Shown here: piece after piece, positions 8,272 through 17,304 of the stretch
Position numbering within the stretch: the first letter of the stretch is position 1
How the letters are laid out: each line of letters begins with the position of its first letter
The notes under the pieces: generated by a model
Told to the model about the DNA's origin: nothing
The model's input: only the letters and a program-made list of their open reading frames with translations
The model's database searches: none
Made by a program: the position numbers and the translations under genes
Source of the DNA: a virus
IMG/VR virus record: IMGVR_UViG_3300044713_000025
Span: 1-55,603 of that record
Reading direction: 5' to 3' (one strand)
DNA length: 55,603 nucleotides

Positions 8272-9116
8272 GCAGCACCAAATACGTTAGGTGTTGCACC
8301 ACCGCCACTACTGCCGCTGCCAAGACCTCCCAGAAGCCCACCCAATCCAGCCAATGCACCAAAGCCCTGCGCCGTCGCGTTCGCGCTCGGCAACGTCGTG
8401 GCTGTGGCGATGTTATACGGCGAGTTGGACAGCGCCGATTCCTGCACGTTCAGCATCTGAATTGGCCAGTTCACCTGATTCAGATACTGCTGATAGGCCG
8501 CATTCAATTCGGTCTGCCCAAGCTGCTGCTGCTGCTGGCCAGCCGTATAGACCGCTCCGGCGCCTCCCAGACCCAGTGACTGATTGAGACCCGCAAGATT
8601 GGCCGCAATTCCCTGCTCGCCCTGCAAAGCCTGCTGACCCTGCTGGAAAGCCGTCGAGTAACCCTGTCCCAACAAGCCAGAGAGCGCGTTGTTGCCATAC
8701 AGGTTTTGCAGCGCATTGGCTGCACCCTGTCTGGCATCGCCGTAAGCGTTCGCCTCCGTGGCGTTGGCATTGATCCCTTGTTGCTGTTGACCCAACTGCA
8801 TCTGCAACTGCTGAACCTGTGGCGCCAAAGCCTGCGACACGTAGGGGTTCATGTACGCACTGACAGCGTTCGGATTTAATCCGGCTTCGGCCATTTGCAG
8901 ATCGGGCTGGTACGATCCCGCAGCATTGACGGCCATGCTCTGGCCTTGGCTCTGCAAGGGCGTCATGCCTTGGATCAAAGGGGCCTGATAGACCGGATAC
9001 GGCTGGCTTCCGATCGACTGGGCAATCGCCTGATTCTGCTGCGATGCCTGCTGTTCGAAGGCCGGGATTTGTTGGACTTGAGTCGTTGTGTTCTGCGAAC
9101 CGCCGCCGCCGCTCAT
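8268..9116 (-). CDS. Gln/Ala-rich internal virion protein
   Basis: 282 residues, rich in Gln, Asn, Ala and Gly, with repeated QQQ-type helices (QVQQLQMQLGQQQQGINA, AAYQQYLNQVNWPIQ) and a Gly/Ser-rich C-terminus. Low-complexity helical proteins of this kind sit among the ejection genes of many podoviruses next to the transglycosylase, so a role as internal or pilot protein is likely. The assignment is by composition and position. Confidence 0.55.
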   Translation of the reverse strand: MSGGGGSQNTTTQVQQIPAFEQQASQQNQAIAQSIGSQPYPVYQAPLIQGMTPLQSQGQSMAVNAAGSYQPDLQMAEAGLNPNAVSAYMNPYVSQALAPQVQQLQMQLGQQQQGINANATEANAYGDARQGAANALQNLYGNNALSGLLGQGYSTAFQQGQQALQGEQGIAANLAGLNQSLGLGGAGAVYTAGQQQQQLGQTELNAAYQQYLNQVNWPIQMLNVQESALSNSPYNIATATTLPSANATAQGFGALAGLGGLLGGLGSGSSGGGATPNVFGAA

Positions 9117-9553
9117 GGCTCACCTACCACAATTCGCATCAGCATTCCGGTATATTCCGACTCAGGAAATACCTTCATCCACCCATGCCGCCCGACCGCT
9201 TCAAGCCAACGGCAGTCATGCAATTGCGCGAACTTGCCAAGCAGTTCCCGGAACTCACGTCGCCGCATTCGCTCACCGGGAGCGGCTTCGCCAAGCCATA
9301 CCCTGAGTGCAAGCCCAAGCGGATAGCTGACAAACTCAGTCACGCAGCACGCCTGAACTTTTCCGTCATACTGTATCCAGAGATGCGCCGCGCCGATCAT
9401 AATCATGCGCCGCACGTCCTCTGGCACATGCGTACGCGTCCGCGAGAGGTCAACGGCAAGAAGGGGAGCAATCTGCGGCCACAATCCCGTGACGTTCTCC
9501 GGCATCACGCGAAGGATCGGGGCGATATCGCTCATGTCCACGGCGGCGTTCAT
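9113..9553 (-). CDS. GNAT-like conserved virion-operon protein
   Basis: 146 residues. The layout (TGLWPQIAPLL at the start, then LWIQYDGKVQACCVTEFVSYP, then CRWLEAVGRHGWMKVF) resembles the acetyltransferase-like small protein that precedes internal virion genes in many short-tailed phages; the EAVGRHGW motif is characteristic. Acetyl-CoA binding residues cannot be confirmed by eye, so enzymatic activity is uncertain. Coupled by ATGA overlaps to both neighbours. Confidence 0.6.
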   Translation of the reverse strand: MNAAVDMSDIAPILRVMPENVTGLWPQIAPLLAVDLSRTRTHVPEDVRRMIMIGAAHLWIQYDGKVQACCVTEFVSYPLGLALRVWLGEAAPGERMRRREFRELLGKFAQLHDCRWLEAVGRHGWMKVFPESEYTGMLMRIVVGEP

Positions 9554-10713
9554 CCGTAGAAGTTGTACCCTCCTCCAGTAGCGACAGAGTACGGATTATA
9601 ACCCGTGAAACTCGGTGTGCTGGCGTTGCTGTTGCCGAGCAACTGATTGAAATTCGGATTGAGCGGCGGCAGGGGATTGTTGAATCCAGCCGGTAATCCG
9701 CTACTTGCGGGAGGCGGCGTGACGGCCTGCCCCAAGCCAGCGCCAATCCCGGCTCCGCTCCCGATCTTCAGGAGAGATGCCATTGACGGAGATGTCACTG
9801 ATGGAGACGCCGAGTAAGGCGACGCCTGAGGAATTGTCCCCGCTCCGATCATGGCAGGGCTATCACCGGCAGCCGCTCGTGCTGCTATCGCCGCCTGCGC
9901 GTCAGCCCCAGTGGGAGCCATAAACGTCCCAGTTCCTGCTGCCCCGGCAACGTCGCCAGCCGCGCCACCGGAACCACCGATGAGACCTGATAGTCCTCCA
10001 GTGCCACCCGCGCCAAAATAGCCGCCAGCAGCCCCCCCAGCAGCGCCTAGCGCCGTCCCGAGAGGGCTGGAATGGTCAATGAGGCCACCAGCAGCGCCGC
10101 CAGCAGCGCCGCCTAAAGCCGCTCCAGCAGCGGTGCCTATCCCCGGTATAAAGGAGCCTCCAATCGCTCCGGCTATCGGTAGGAGCGCGCCAAGAATGCT
10201 GAACTCCTGTGCCCCTGTAGCCGGGTTGCGGCTGGCCTGCGGACTCCCGGCGGTGAACGTCTGAGGCCCGATGCCAAACCGCGCAAACGCTGCCCGAATA
10301 GCCGCCATCAGTTGCGGCGTCTGCGCCTCGGGCGGAATCTGGATTTCCCCAGGCGAGACATGAGCAACGATCGAGTCCCCGAATCTGCCCTGCATAGCCA
10401 TCTGCGGGGCGCTCTGTCCCATCGGACGCCCTCCCGCGACTTGCGGAGGCAATTGAGGGGCCTGCGGCGTACCGGGAGGCATCTGCTGCGGCGTTGGCAT
10501 TGCAGGAGGCATGCCTTGTGGCGGAACAGGAGGAGGAACCCCAGGCATTCCCGGCGGCGGCATTGCTCCGGGCATCCCCGCAGGCGGTGGCGACCCAGGC
10601 ATTCCCGGTGGCACTTGCGCCATGCCGGGCTGCTGGCCTTGTAACCGCGCCATGATGGCCTGTAGAACCTGCGGCGGCAGTTGGGGAGCCGCTCCATGCA
10701 TTGTGCCGCTCAT
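9550..10713 (-). CDS. Pro/Met/Gly-rich structural protein
   Basis: 387 residues. Residues about 30-95 are a degenerate GMPG/PPPGMPG-type repeat of Pro, Gly, Met and Gln. Next comes GRFGDSIVAHVSPGEIQIPP, a motif found in structural proteins of other podoviruses ('HVSPGE'). The remaining part has Gly/Ala-rich hydrophobic stretches (GAIGGSFIPGIGTAAG and similar) that could insert in membranes. Likely part of the virion or ejection machinery; no precise role can be read. Confidence 0.55.
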   Translation of the reverse strand: MSGTMHGAAPQLPPQVLQAIMARLQGQQPGMAQVPPGMPGSPPPAGMPGAMPPPGMPGVPPPVPPQGMPPAMPTPQQMPPGTPQAPQLPPQVAGGRPMGQSAPQMAMQGRFGDSIVAHVSPGEIQIPPEAQTPQLMAAIRAAFARFGIGPQTFTAGSPQASRNPATGAQEFSILGALLPIAGAIGGSFIPGIGTAAGAALGGAAGGAAGGLIDHSSPLGTALGAAGGAAGGYFGAGGTGGLSGLIGGSGGAAGDVAGAAGTGTFMAPTGADAQAAIAARAAAGDSPAMIGAGTIPQASPYSASPSVTSPSMASLLKIGSGAGIGAGLGQAVTPPPASSGLPAGFNNPLPPLNPNFNQLLGNSNASTPSFTGYNPYSVATGGGYNFYG

Positions 10714-10994
10714 TATCCTAACCTCTGGCTGTTTGGGGCCGTGATACCCTTCGTCTGCATGGCTTCGACAAGCGTGGCCACAAAATTAGACAAGGCATCC
10801 GTCCCTGTCATCGTATTTACATATGTATATGACGAAACCACAAACGGGGCAATCGGAGCCGTATTGACCATGCTATCCGTCTCGATCCGGCTCTTGACTT
10901 GGGACATCCACTGATAGACCGCCTGCTGCCACTGTTGGGTGTTTGCCCCATAACTTGAGGGATTAGGCGGCGCCGGTAGCTGGGTTCGGTTCAT
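10713..10994 (-). CDS. Small conserved structural-operon protein
   Basis: 93 residues, no Cys, helical N-terminal half (QQWQQAVYQWMSQVKSRIE). Its stop and the next start share one base (TAATG), and its own ATG lies inside the stop of the fibre-like gene. No domain recognised; probably a minor virion component. Confidence 0.55.
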   Translation of the reverse strand: MNRTQLPAPPNPSSYGANTQQWQQAVYQWMSQVKSRIETDSMVNTAPIAPFVVSSYTYVNTMTGTDALSNFVATLVEAMQTKGITAPNSQRLG

Positions 10995-11893
10995 GGCAGG
11001 CCCTCTAGGATCATCGTGCCCGAGAATGTGCCACCAGAGGGAATGATCTGTGCGAAATTCATCAGCGCTGGCGAAAGCAACGGCGACGAACCGCCGATCG
11101 TTAGGGTAAGGGAGTCGCTGGAAGTCACCTCCTGGCCGCTTCCAAATACCCGCGCCACGAGAACCGACGATCCAGGAGACATCTGGATAGACGCATCCAA
11201 TGCGCCGATGGAGGAGTTTGAAAGGCTGTTGCCGATCAGAATGCCAGTCGCTGATCCAGACCCGGCCCCGGAGAATGTTCCTCCTCCGACCGCGCTTACT
11301 TGCCCGAACGCATAGGAATAGCCGCTCCCGATAAAGCTCGAACCCCCATTACTGGAAAACTGGAGATAAAGGCTTGTTGCGTTCGCGCTTACCGTTGTGT
11401 CTTGCAGGGTCAGCCGATAACGCTGAAAACCGGATGGCAGGGCAAAAGGCTGCGCGGATGACGATGCTGGGGAATAGGTGTTGATTGTTTGCCAGCCCAA
11501 CCCCGCCGTGGATGGGATATAGACGTTCGTTGAATCCGAATAGACAAAGATGTTGCCGCCTTGCGGAGAGCCAACCCCGATAGACCCTCCGGCCGCCGTT
11601 ATCACCGTGATCGTGTATGCCCCGGTGGTCTGGTTCTCTATGAAGTAGAAACCACCAACCGCTGGCAGGATCAGATTAATGTTCCCGGTCAGCGCGCCGG
11701 TTAATTGGAGCGTGAGGTTCTGTGCTTGTGTGGGGGTAACAGTGACATCCGACGATCCGGCACAGTTGATTGTCGTTAGACCACCCAGGTTCGCGTCAAC
11801 GATGCCCCAGTTGCCGTTTGTCTCTCCGCCCCACGTCCCGTAATCACCTCCAACATTTGGCAACGTGTAACCTTTGTTGGTTGTCGTTGTCAT
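10991..11893 (-). CDS. Beta-rich tail fibre/appendage-like protein
   Basis: 300 residues rich in Thr, Ser, Gly and Asn, with an N-terminal GYTLPNVGGDYGTWG and NWGIVDANLGG that is typical of the start of tail-fibre-type proteins in phages (the 'GTWG...NW...D.N' segment). The middle and C-terminus are predicted beta. It follows the nozzle gene, where appendage proteins are often encoded. Confidence 0.6.
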   Translation of the reverse strand: MTTTTNKGYTLPNVGGDYGTWGGETNGNWGIVDANLGGLTTINCAGSSDVTVTPTQAQNLTLQLTGALTGNINLILPAVGGFYFIENQTTGAYTITVITAAGGSIGVGSPQGGNIFVYSDSTNVYIPSTAGLGWQTINTYSPASSSAQPFALPSGFQRYRLTLQDTTVSANATSLYLQFSSNGGSSFIGSGYSYAFGQVSAVGGGTFSGAGSGSATGILIGNSLSNSSIGALDASIQMSPGSSVLVARVFGSGQEVTSSDSLTLTIGGSSPLLSPALMNFAQIIPSGGTFSGTMILEGLP

Positions 11894-13947
11894 CGACGCG
11901 CTCCTGCCGGTTGCACGTCAAGGCGCGGAACCCCGAGGCGCATGTTATCTCCCAGATTGTTATCATAGATTTTGAAGCCGAATATCTTGCCAGAAGATCG
12001 TAAGTCCTGGCGTTCGGTGTTGGAGGTTATCGCATACGGACCATCCAGATTCGCCGGATCAGCGGGGTAGTACCGCGTGATGATTTCCAGGCTCATTGTG
12101 CCCACTAGGTATTCTTGATCTGGAATGAACCCGAAAATGTCCACATTCCGCTCGCCGTTGCTGATATCCAGACCATCAAGTCGAAGGAAATAGGTAATCG
12201 GAGAACCGTTCGCATCAACGCCAGTTTCATCATTGTAGATGAGATTGGAACTATCGGCGCTCACTGGCGTTGCCAGCAATTCGGCATCCGCTCCGCATGT
12301 TCTGCCGAAGTCCAGGGTGGACCAGCACTGTTGGTCATACTGATAGATCACCCCAGCATTCGCGAAGCTGCTTGATGATCCCGTGGGATAATAGAACCTG
12401 ACCTGTCGCTTGCGTCGGTTCAGGACCGCCGTGCATTGGTTCAACAGCAACGGATTGAGCGCGGAAAACACATAAGCCCTGATATCGTCGGTCGGGAGTA
12501 CCGTGACCGCACCGTTCCAACTCCAGAAATCCTGATCGGACATCCAGTAGGCTATGCCACCTTCCACACAGACAGCCGTTGGGTCAACAAGTCCGCAGTT
12601 GTCACCAATCTGCGGTGTCGAATAAATCTCCTGCGACCCGGTGTAGTTCATCTGGAAACAGCAGAGGTCGGTGAAGATCAGCGAAACGCCGTCGCGGATG
12701 CCTATGCCACCGACAAAGTATGACCCTCCAACCAGCGTACGACCTGAGTTCGCAGTGTTGGTTGGAGTGGTTGTCCAGTCGGTATAATCATCCTGATCTG
12801 CCCATGCCATCTCCATAGGATTGGCCGTGATACCAAGTGCCACCACAAACCGCTCTGGCGTGACAAACATCGCAAGAACAGAGGACGGCGCATTGAGCAA
12901 CGGATACGAACGTCCGCCCACTGATGGGTCATAGACATAGATCGTGCCGCCAATCGGGCAACTCAGCATCTGGTAGCCATAAGCCGATAGCGTCCAGCCA
13001 TTATGGCGCGTTATGGTACTGGTCGAACCGTACCCATAGGCGCCCACACCATAAGCCCCACCGCCATAAGGCTGTCCGGTTGTCGAAGCAGTCTGTGGGA
13101 TAACCACGTCATAAGTAACGCTCACAGACCCACCGCCAGGACCAGCGCTGCTTGTAGCTGGCGTTGGCGATGTGATGTCGTAGTTATTCGCGTCAATAAT
13201 CGTCGTGATCTGGAACTCGCCATTCAACGTCAAACCGCCAACGGGACTCGCGCCAGAGAAATCGACATATTCCCCTGACGATGCTCCGTGCGCCGTGTGC
13301 GTGACCTTGACCGTTGTTGAATTGAGGATCGTGGTGAACGGGCTGGTCAGGGTAACGCGCGGATATTGGAAGGTAATCGTTCCCCCGCCGGGCCCTGCTC
13401 CGCTCGTTGCGGCTGTCGGCGTCGTGATGTTGTAGCCAGTTCCAGATCGGCCAGAGACGGGATACCAGCCATTGATTGTTAGACCGCCAACGGCAGAGGC
13501 AGCGGAAAGCATCACCCAGTCGCCATTCTGAAGTGCCTGACTGCTATCCGCTATGGCAACCACGTTGCTATTGTTGGTCGTGGTTATCGCGTTCGTCAGC
13601 GTTCCGGTACTGATCGTCCGCAATGGGGTTATGTCGGTCAACACTCCATTGAGCAGGTAATAGAGGTGCGTTTGCGTCCCTACTGCCACACGGACAGAAC
13701 CCGTATTATCCCGCCATGGCTGAATACAGGACGGCACCCCAACAGTGGTACTCAGGCTCGCAGCAGACCATCCTGCGATCTTCTGCGGGAACCCCGCGAT
13801 GAACTCGATATTCTGAGCCAGCGTATAGCGGCCTTGTCCTTGCCTGTAGGCCACGCCGGAACTGATGAACGCCACCTCCTTGCCAGACGCGTAAGTGGTG
13901 TTCGACAGGTAAACCCCAGGAGGTGGCGCTACCGGCAACAGTGGCAT
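11890..13947 (-). CDS. Tail nozzle (tail tubular protein B-like, beta-propeller)
   Basis: 685 residues from ATG 13947 (TGATG with the adaptor stop); an upstream ATG at 13962 is possible. Beta-rich throughout, with the nozzle-type stretch VGGIGIRDGVSLIFTDL, QMNYTG, IGDNCGLVDPTAV and GGIAYWMSDQDFWSW. Two tandem domains of about 80 residues (roughly 117-195 and 199-279) are related: both contain a VGGLT(I/L)NG motif and end in AGPGGG plus a strand, and look like an inserted Ig-like or carbohydrate-binding repeat. The gene follows the adaptor, matching the head-completion order of T7- and P22-like phages. Confidence 0.75.
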   Translation of the reverse strand: MPLLPVAPPPGVYLSNTTYASGKEVAFISSGVAYRQGQGRYTLAQNIEFIAGFPQKIAGWSAASLSTTVGVPSCIQPWRDNTGSVRVAVGTQTHLYYLLNGVLTDITPLRTISTGTLTNAITTTNNSNVVAIADSSQALQNGDWVMLSAASAVGGLTINGWYPVSGRSGTGYNITTPTAATSGAGPGGGTITFQYPRVTLTSPFTTILNSTTVKVTHTAHGASSGEYVDFSGASPVGGLTLNGEFQITTIIDANNYDITSPTPATSSAGPGGGSVSVTYDVVIPQTASTTGQPYGGGAYGVGAYGYGSTSTITRHNGWTLSAYGYQMLSCPIGGTIYVYDPSVGGRSYPLLNAPSSVLAMFVTPERFVVALGITANPMEMAWADQDDYTDWTTTPTNTANSGRTLVGGSYFVGGIGIRDGVSLIFTDLCCFQMNYTGSQEIYSTPQIGDNCGLVDPTAVCVEGGIAYWMSDQDFWSWNGAVTVLPTDDIRAYVFSALNPLLLNQCTAVLNRRKRQVRFYYPTGSSSSFANAGVIYQYDQQCWSTLDFGRTCGADAELLATPVSADSSNLIYNDETGVDANGSPITYFLRLDGLDISNGERNVDIFGFIPDQEYLVGTMSLEIITRYYPADPANLDGPYAITSNTERQDLRSSGKIFGFKIYDNNLGDNMRLGVPRLDVQPAGARR

Positions 13948-14648
13948 CAGTAGCCTGCCCATCCCGTCACATAGGCCGGGAAATTGCTTGCTACACCACC
14001 GCCTTGGATAATCATCCCAGCCTCGGTGGCGCGGCGTGCGCGGTCGCTTTCCTCCTGCGCCTTGTCTATCTCGTCCTGTGCAAGCTGGTCCCAGTAGGTG
14101 CGGTCATAGTTACCTACGCCGCTATCCTTTGCCCACTCGCTCGCGGCCGCCATGCAACAGAGCCGCATCAGACGCGGATAGTACTGCGTGATAAAGTTCG
14201 TGATGGACTGCGAGAGCGGCGCGGGCTGCTGGAAGTAGAGAAACGCATACGTGTATGTTAGGTCGGGAGGGCTATCGAACTGGAGATACGTGCTGTCGAA
14301 GTAGTACATCAACGGCTGCTGTTTGACGCGGTTTCCGCTGCCGTCATAGGTCCAGTTTGCCACGACATCCTGATAGGGCTTTTGCGGCATGATCTGGAAG
14401 TACTGCCCCGTCGTCAGCAGCATGGCCGGTTCCAGCATGTCGGCTGGAGGCGTAAGGTACGGCTGCCCTACCGTGAAGTTTCCAGTTACGACCGGAGGAA
14501 ACATCCGCCAATGACGGAGACGCCGATAAATCCACGATTCGGCCTCAACCACGATCTCTGGAACGTCTCCGACAATCGTGGAATTATTGAGCCAACGCGC
14601 CACTGAGCCAGGAGTGGTGTTGCTCGCTGTGAGTTGGTTATAGTCCAC
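13947..14648 (-). CDS. Head-tail adaptor (gp11/gp4-like)
   Basis: 233 residues, GTG start at 14648 one base after the upstream stop. Helical N-terminus (VARWLNNSTIVGDVPEIVVE, YRRLRHWRM), a central beta part (LTPPADMLEPAMLLT, YYFDSTYLQFDSPPDL), then C-terminal helices (YYPRLMRLCCMAAASEWA). This is the layout of short-tailed phage adaptors that join portal and nozzle. Followed directly by the nozzle gene. Confidence 0.75.
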   Translation of the reverse strand: MDYNQLTASNTTPGSVARWLNNSTIVGDVPEIVVEAESWIYRRLRHWRMFPPVVTGNFTVGQPYLTPPADMLEPAMLLTTGQYFQIMPQKPYQDVVANWTYDGSGNRVKQQPLMYYFDSTYLQFDSPPDLTYTYAFLYFQQPAPLSQSITNFITQYYPRLMRLCCMAAASEWAKDSGVGNYDRTYWDQLAQDEIDKAQEESDRARRATEAGMIIQGGGVASNFPAYVTGWAGY

Positions 14649-14649
14649 G

Positions 14650-16224
14650 TCACGCGGCCTTCTTAGCGCCGATATTGAGCGCAATCGCCTCGAACACGAC
14701 GGATGGCGCTACGCCAGATGCACACTTAGCAGCGCCGGTCTCGTTGTCCTTGTGGCAGAACTCCCAGGTATGATGCAGCCGATGGCACGGATAGCAGGGC
14801 GCGCGTTCCATGTCTGGCGTGAGGACCGTCGTATTGATCCAGTGCTTTGTCAGGTTCTCGTGCGAGGAATGCGAAAGGTAGATGACCTTTGGCACGCTCT
14901 CCATCGCCGCTGCATTCATCGGACCTGTCTCCGGTCCCACGATGCAATCAACCACCTTCAGGAACGACAGGGACCGCCGTATGGGCCACACGCCCGCAAT
15001 CCCATGGACCCGGCGCATATCCGCTCCACGAGGCTTCAGGCAGCTCATGATGCCTTCCTGAAGCTGCTTGCCCACCCCAGGATCACCATACAAAACCAAA
15101 TGACAGGGCGTCCGTTCCAGCAACCATGTCCCGACAATATGGACCCACGGATAAACCTTATGAGCGGAGGAACCATTGACCACCCATACGATCACCGGAC
15201 CATCCATCTGGCGTCGGGTGACTTCCGCCAGCTTCATCTCAGCTTCGGTGGCGTGAAAACGGGAATTGCTGAACTCGTGGGGCACAGCGGCGATATTGCA
15301 CGTATGCTCCAGATAGTTCGTGCGGCCCATGACCAATCGCCGAGCTTCTTCTGGATAGCCATGGTTCAGCCGTCCAGGGAGGGCCAGCAGAAGCCCCTCG
15401 ACCGATTCCGATAGGTTGATGATCCGGTCGTACCGCTGCTCCAACCCTTTCCAGTAGGGACCTAGCGTCTCGTTTGGCACGAAGTCATCAGCCTGGATCA
15501 GCCATTCGTCTATGTGGGGATCGTGCTCCAGAACATCCTTGGTCGCCGGTTTGCAGTTGATGGTGATATGATAGCGTTGCTCTTTAAGTCCCGGCAGAAT
15601 GGACGCCATGACAAACACATCGCCAATGGCTCCGTAGCGGATAATCAGCGCCCGCTTTTTCCCCTCTGGATTTCTCTGCCAGAGATTCTCACGCCACTCC
15701 TTATCCGCCAGCTTACGAGCCACCACGAGCAATCCGTATTCATCGTCCTCGCTGCGTTCCTCGCTTTCGACCAGTTCCCAGCCGCAGGAGGTGTCCTGCA
15801 ACAGCGTCTCGATATCGCCCCTGTTGACCTGCCACTTCTGGAACGGGTCGGCGAACTCCTCGCCTTCCATCGGGACCAGAAAGGAGTTCGGCAAATAGAG
15901 GACCAGATAACCGCCGACTTTCAGAACGCGCGACCACTCCTCCAGTACAACTGGCACCTTGGACCGCTCGATCTGGTGCAGCAGGAAAGAGGAAAACACG
16001 CTGTCATACGACCCATCGGTAAAGCCCGACAGATTAGTTCCATCGCCAAGGATATTGGTAATCGGACGCCCTCGATCAGTGCCAGTATCAATGCCCGTAA
16101 CCGTGGGCCAGACGCTTCCGGGGCCAGAGCCGATATCTAGTGCTTTGCCTTGGAGATACGGCACGATGATCGGCGCGATCTTGGCCGCCTCGCAGCCACC
16201 GAATAACTCTGGGCGGAAGGTCAC
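14650..16224 (-). CDS. Fused SAM methyltransferase and GT9-type glycosyltransferase
   Basis: 524 residues. Residues 1-185 are a class I methyltransferase: motif I ALDIGSGPGS (28-37), GIDTGTD as motif II, and a hydrophobic LKVGGYLVLYLPN strand. Residues about 190-500 resemble glycosyltransferase family 9 (ADP-heptose:LPS heptosyltransferase type): KKRALIIRYGAIGDVFVMAS, a second-half INLSESVEG and the nucleotide-sugar segment DCIVGPETGPMNAAAM. The C-terminus has a Cys cluster (APCYPCHRL, FCHKD, KCAS). Such a fusion inside the capsid/tail operon suggests modification of host surface glycans or of the virion. Substrate unknown. Confidence 0.7.
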   Translation of the reverse strand: MTFRPELFGGCEAAKIAPIIVPYLQGKALDIGSGPGSVWPTVTGIDTGTDRGRPITNILGDGTNLSGFTDGSYDSVFSSFLLHQIERSKVPVVLEEWSRVLKVGGYLVLYLPNSFLVPMEGEEFADPFQKWQVNRGDIETLLQDTSCGWELVESEERSEDDEYGLLVVARKLADKEWRENLWQRNPEGKKRALIIRYGAIGDVFVMASILPGLKEQRYHITINCKPATKDVLEHDPHIDEWLIQADDFVPNETLGPYWKGLEQRYDRIINLSESVEGLLLALPGRLNHGYPEEARRLVMGRTNYLEHTCNIAAVPHEFSNSRFHATEAEMKLAEVTRRQMDGPVIVWVVNGSSAHKVYPWVHIVGTWLLERTPCHLVLYGDPGVGKQLQEGIMSCLKPRGADMRRVHGIAGVWPIRRSLSFLKVVDCIVGPETGPMNAAAMESVPKVIYLSHSSHENLTKHWINTTVLTPDMERAPCYPCHRLHHTWEFCHKDNETGAAKCASGVAPSVVFEAIALNIGAKKAA

Positions 16225-16748
16225 ACACCCTCCTTACGGGCAAACCACCGCACATTCTGGAGGTGCAGAAAGCCCCGCATCCGATCCTCAATCAGCGGCT
16301 TGCAGCCCTCTTGGTCCATATCGTCGAATACGATAATCCCCCCCACCGGAAGCCGATGCCAGAAGATATCAATGACCGCCCGCACGCTCTCCACCTGATC
16401 GCAGTCACAATGCACAAACGACACTGGCGGGAACTCAATCGGCATCGTGTAAGGGAAAGCCCCGACATGGAAAACCGCATCGGGAATTGCCGCCTTCACA
16501 GCCTCCAGGCTTGCGTCCCCAAAGTCCCCGACCTTATGCCCGTCGCCGGGACCAGAGAACGGAATGCCATTGAAGGTATCGAACAGATGCAATTCCCTGC
16601 CCTGCTCACGGGCCACGGAAGCCAGCACATAGGCTGACCCACCCTTATACACCCCGACCTCTACAAAGGCCCCAGGAGGCGTCTGGGAGGCCAGTTCAGC
16701 GGTGAACTTCACACGGTCAGGATCAATGAGCGAAACAGGTTCACTCAT
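16221..16748 (-). CDS. TylF/MycF-like methyltransferase
   Basis: 175 residues from ATG 16748. FVEVGVYKGGSAYVLASVA is the SAM-binding motif, HLFDTFNGIPF and VSFVHCDCDQVESVRAVIDI with PVGGIIVFDDMD follow in the order of macrocin-O-methyltransferase (TylF) family enzymes, which methylate sugar hydroxyls. Its stop overlaps the fused methyltransferase-glycosyltransferase gene (ATGA), so the two probably act on the same glycan. Confidence 0.72.
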   Translation of the reverse strand: MSEPVSLIDPDRVKFTAELASQTPPGAFVEVGVYKGGSAYVLASVAREQGRELHLFDTFNGIPFSGPGDGHKVGDFGDASLEAVKAAIPDAVFHVGAFPYTMPIEFPPVSFVHCDCDQVESVRAVIDIFWHRLPVGGIIVFDDMDQEGCKPLIEDRMRGFLHLQNVRWFARKEGV

Positions 16749-16974
16749 CCTGCGCCGTTCCAAAGACCGTCGCCTGGACGGACGGCACTTTCCTCTGAGG
16801 TAGCGTCAATTTCGGCTGCTGCTTTGCAGGACGCTCCTGCGTTTCCCGCCCGGTATCCCAGTCGCCGTCAAACAGCGACCCATCGGCTCGGAAATACATC
16901 CCGTCCTGCCGGTACTTCACCGCGCCCAGATCAACTACGGTGTAGTACTCACGGTCAAAGTCCATGTCCGGCAT
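16741..16974 (-). CDS. Small uncharacterised protein
   Basis: 77 residues, acidic and Tyr-rich at the N-terminus (MDFDREYYTVVDLGAVKYRQ, then DGSLFDGD), Lys/Gln/Pro-rich at the end. Start shares a base with the upstream stop (TGATG). No domain recognised. Confidence 0.55.
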   Translation of the reverse strand: MPDMDFDREYYTVVDLGAVKYRQDGMYFRADGSLFDGDWDTGRETQERPAKQQPKLTLPQRKVPSVQATVFGTAQDE

Positions 16975-17216
16975 CAGATGCGGCCACGGAAGCTGCGTTC
17001 CTCGACCTCCCCAATGCTGGGGCCGTAGGACGAAAATCCCTGCTTCAGATCGGCCATAGTCTGACCCTGCTCATCAAGGGAAGCGCCGAGTCCATAGCCG
17101 GGATCGTAGGATGCCTCCGCGACCTCAATCGGCGAACCAACCGCGCCTTCAACATCGGTCAGGGTTTCGCCCGAGACATCGCCGCCACGGCTGGCACGCT
17201 CTGGGTTGTTCGGCAT
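16974..17216 (-). CDS. Small acidic uncharacterised protein
   Basis: 80 residues from ATG 17216, chosen because GGAG lies 7 bases upstream and the longer reading runs through an intergenic hairpin. Acidic, Gly-rich, no recognised domain. First gene after the hairpin at 17276-17297. Confidence 0.55.
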   Translation of the reverse strand: MPNNPERASRGGDVSGETLTDVEGAVGSPIEVAEASYDPGYGLGASLDEQGQTMADLKQGFSSYGPSIGEVEERSFRGRI

Positions 17217-17275
17217 TGAAATCTCCATCGCTTTTGTATATTCACAGGTCGATACAGACTGCGACAGAGACGACG

Positions 17276-17297
17276 CCCCCCGGCAGCCACCGGGGGG
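17276..17297. other. Perfect 8-bp GC stem-loop between late genes
   Basis: CCCCCCGG, a 6-base loop, CCGGGGGG, in the only sizeable gap of this part of the late operon. On the minus-strand transcript no U-tract follows, so it is more likely an RNA stability or processing element than a terminator; on the plus strand it is followed by TTCTTCC, a poor terminator tail. Confidence 0.55.
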
Positions 17298-17304
17298 TTC
17301 TTCC

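Noticed and set aside
10312-10644. Arg-rich plus-strand frame with repeated RRH/RRWR blocks
   Set aside because: Antisense of the Pro/Met/Gly repeat region; not a real repeat protein.
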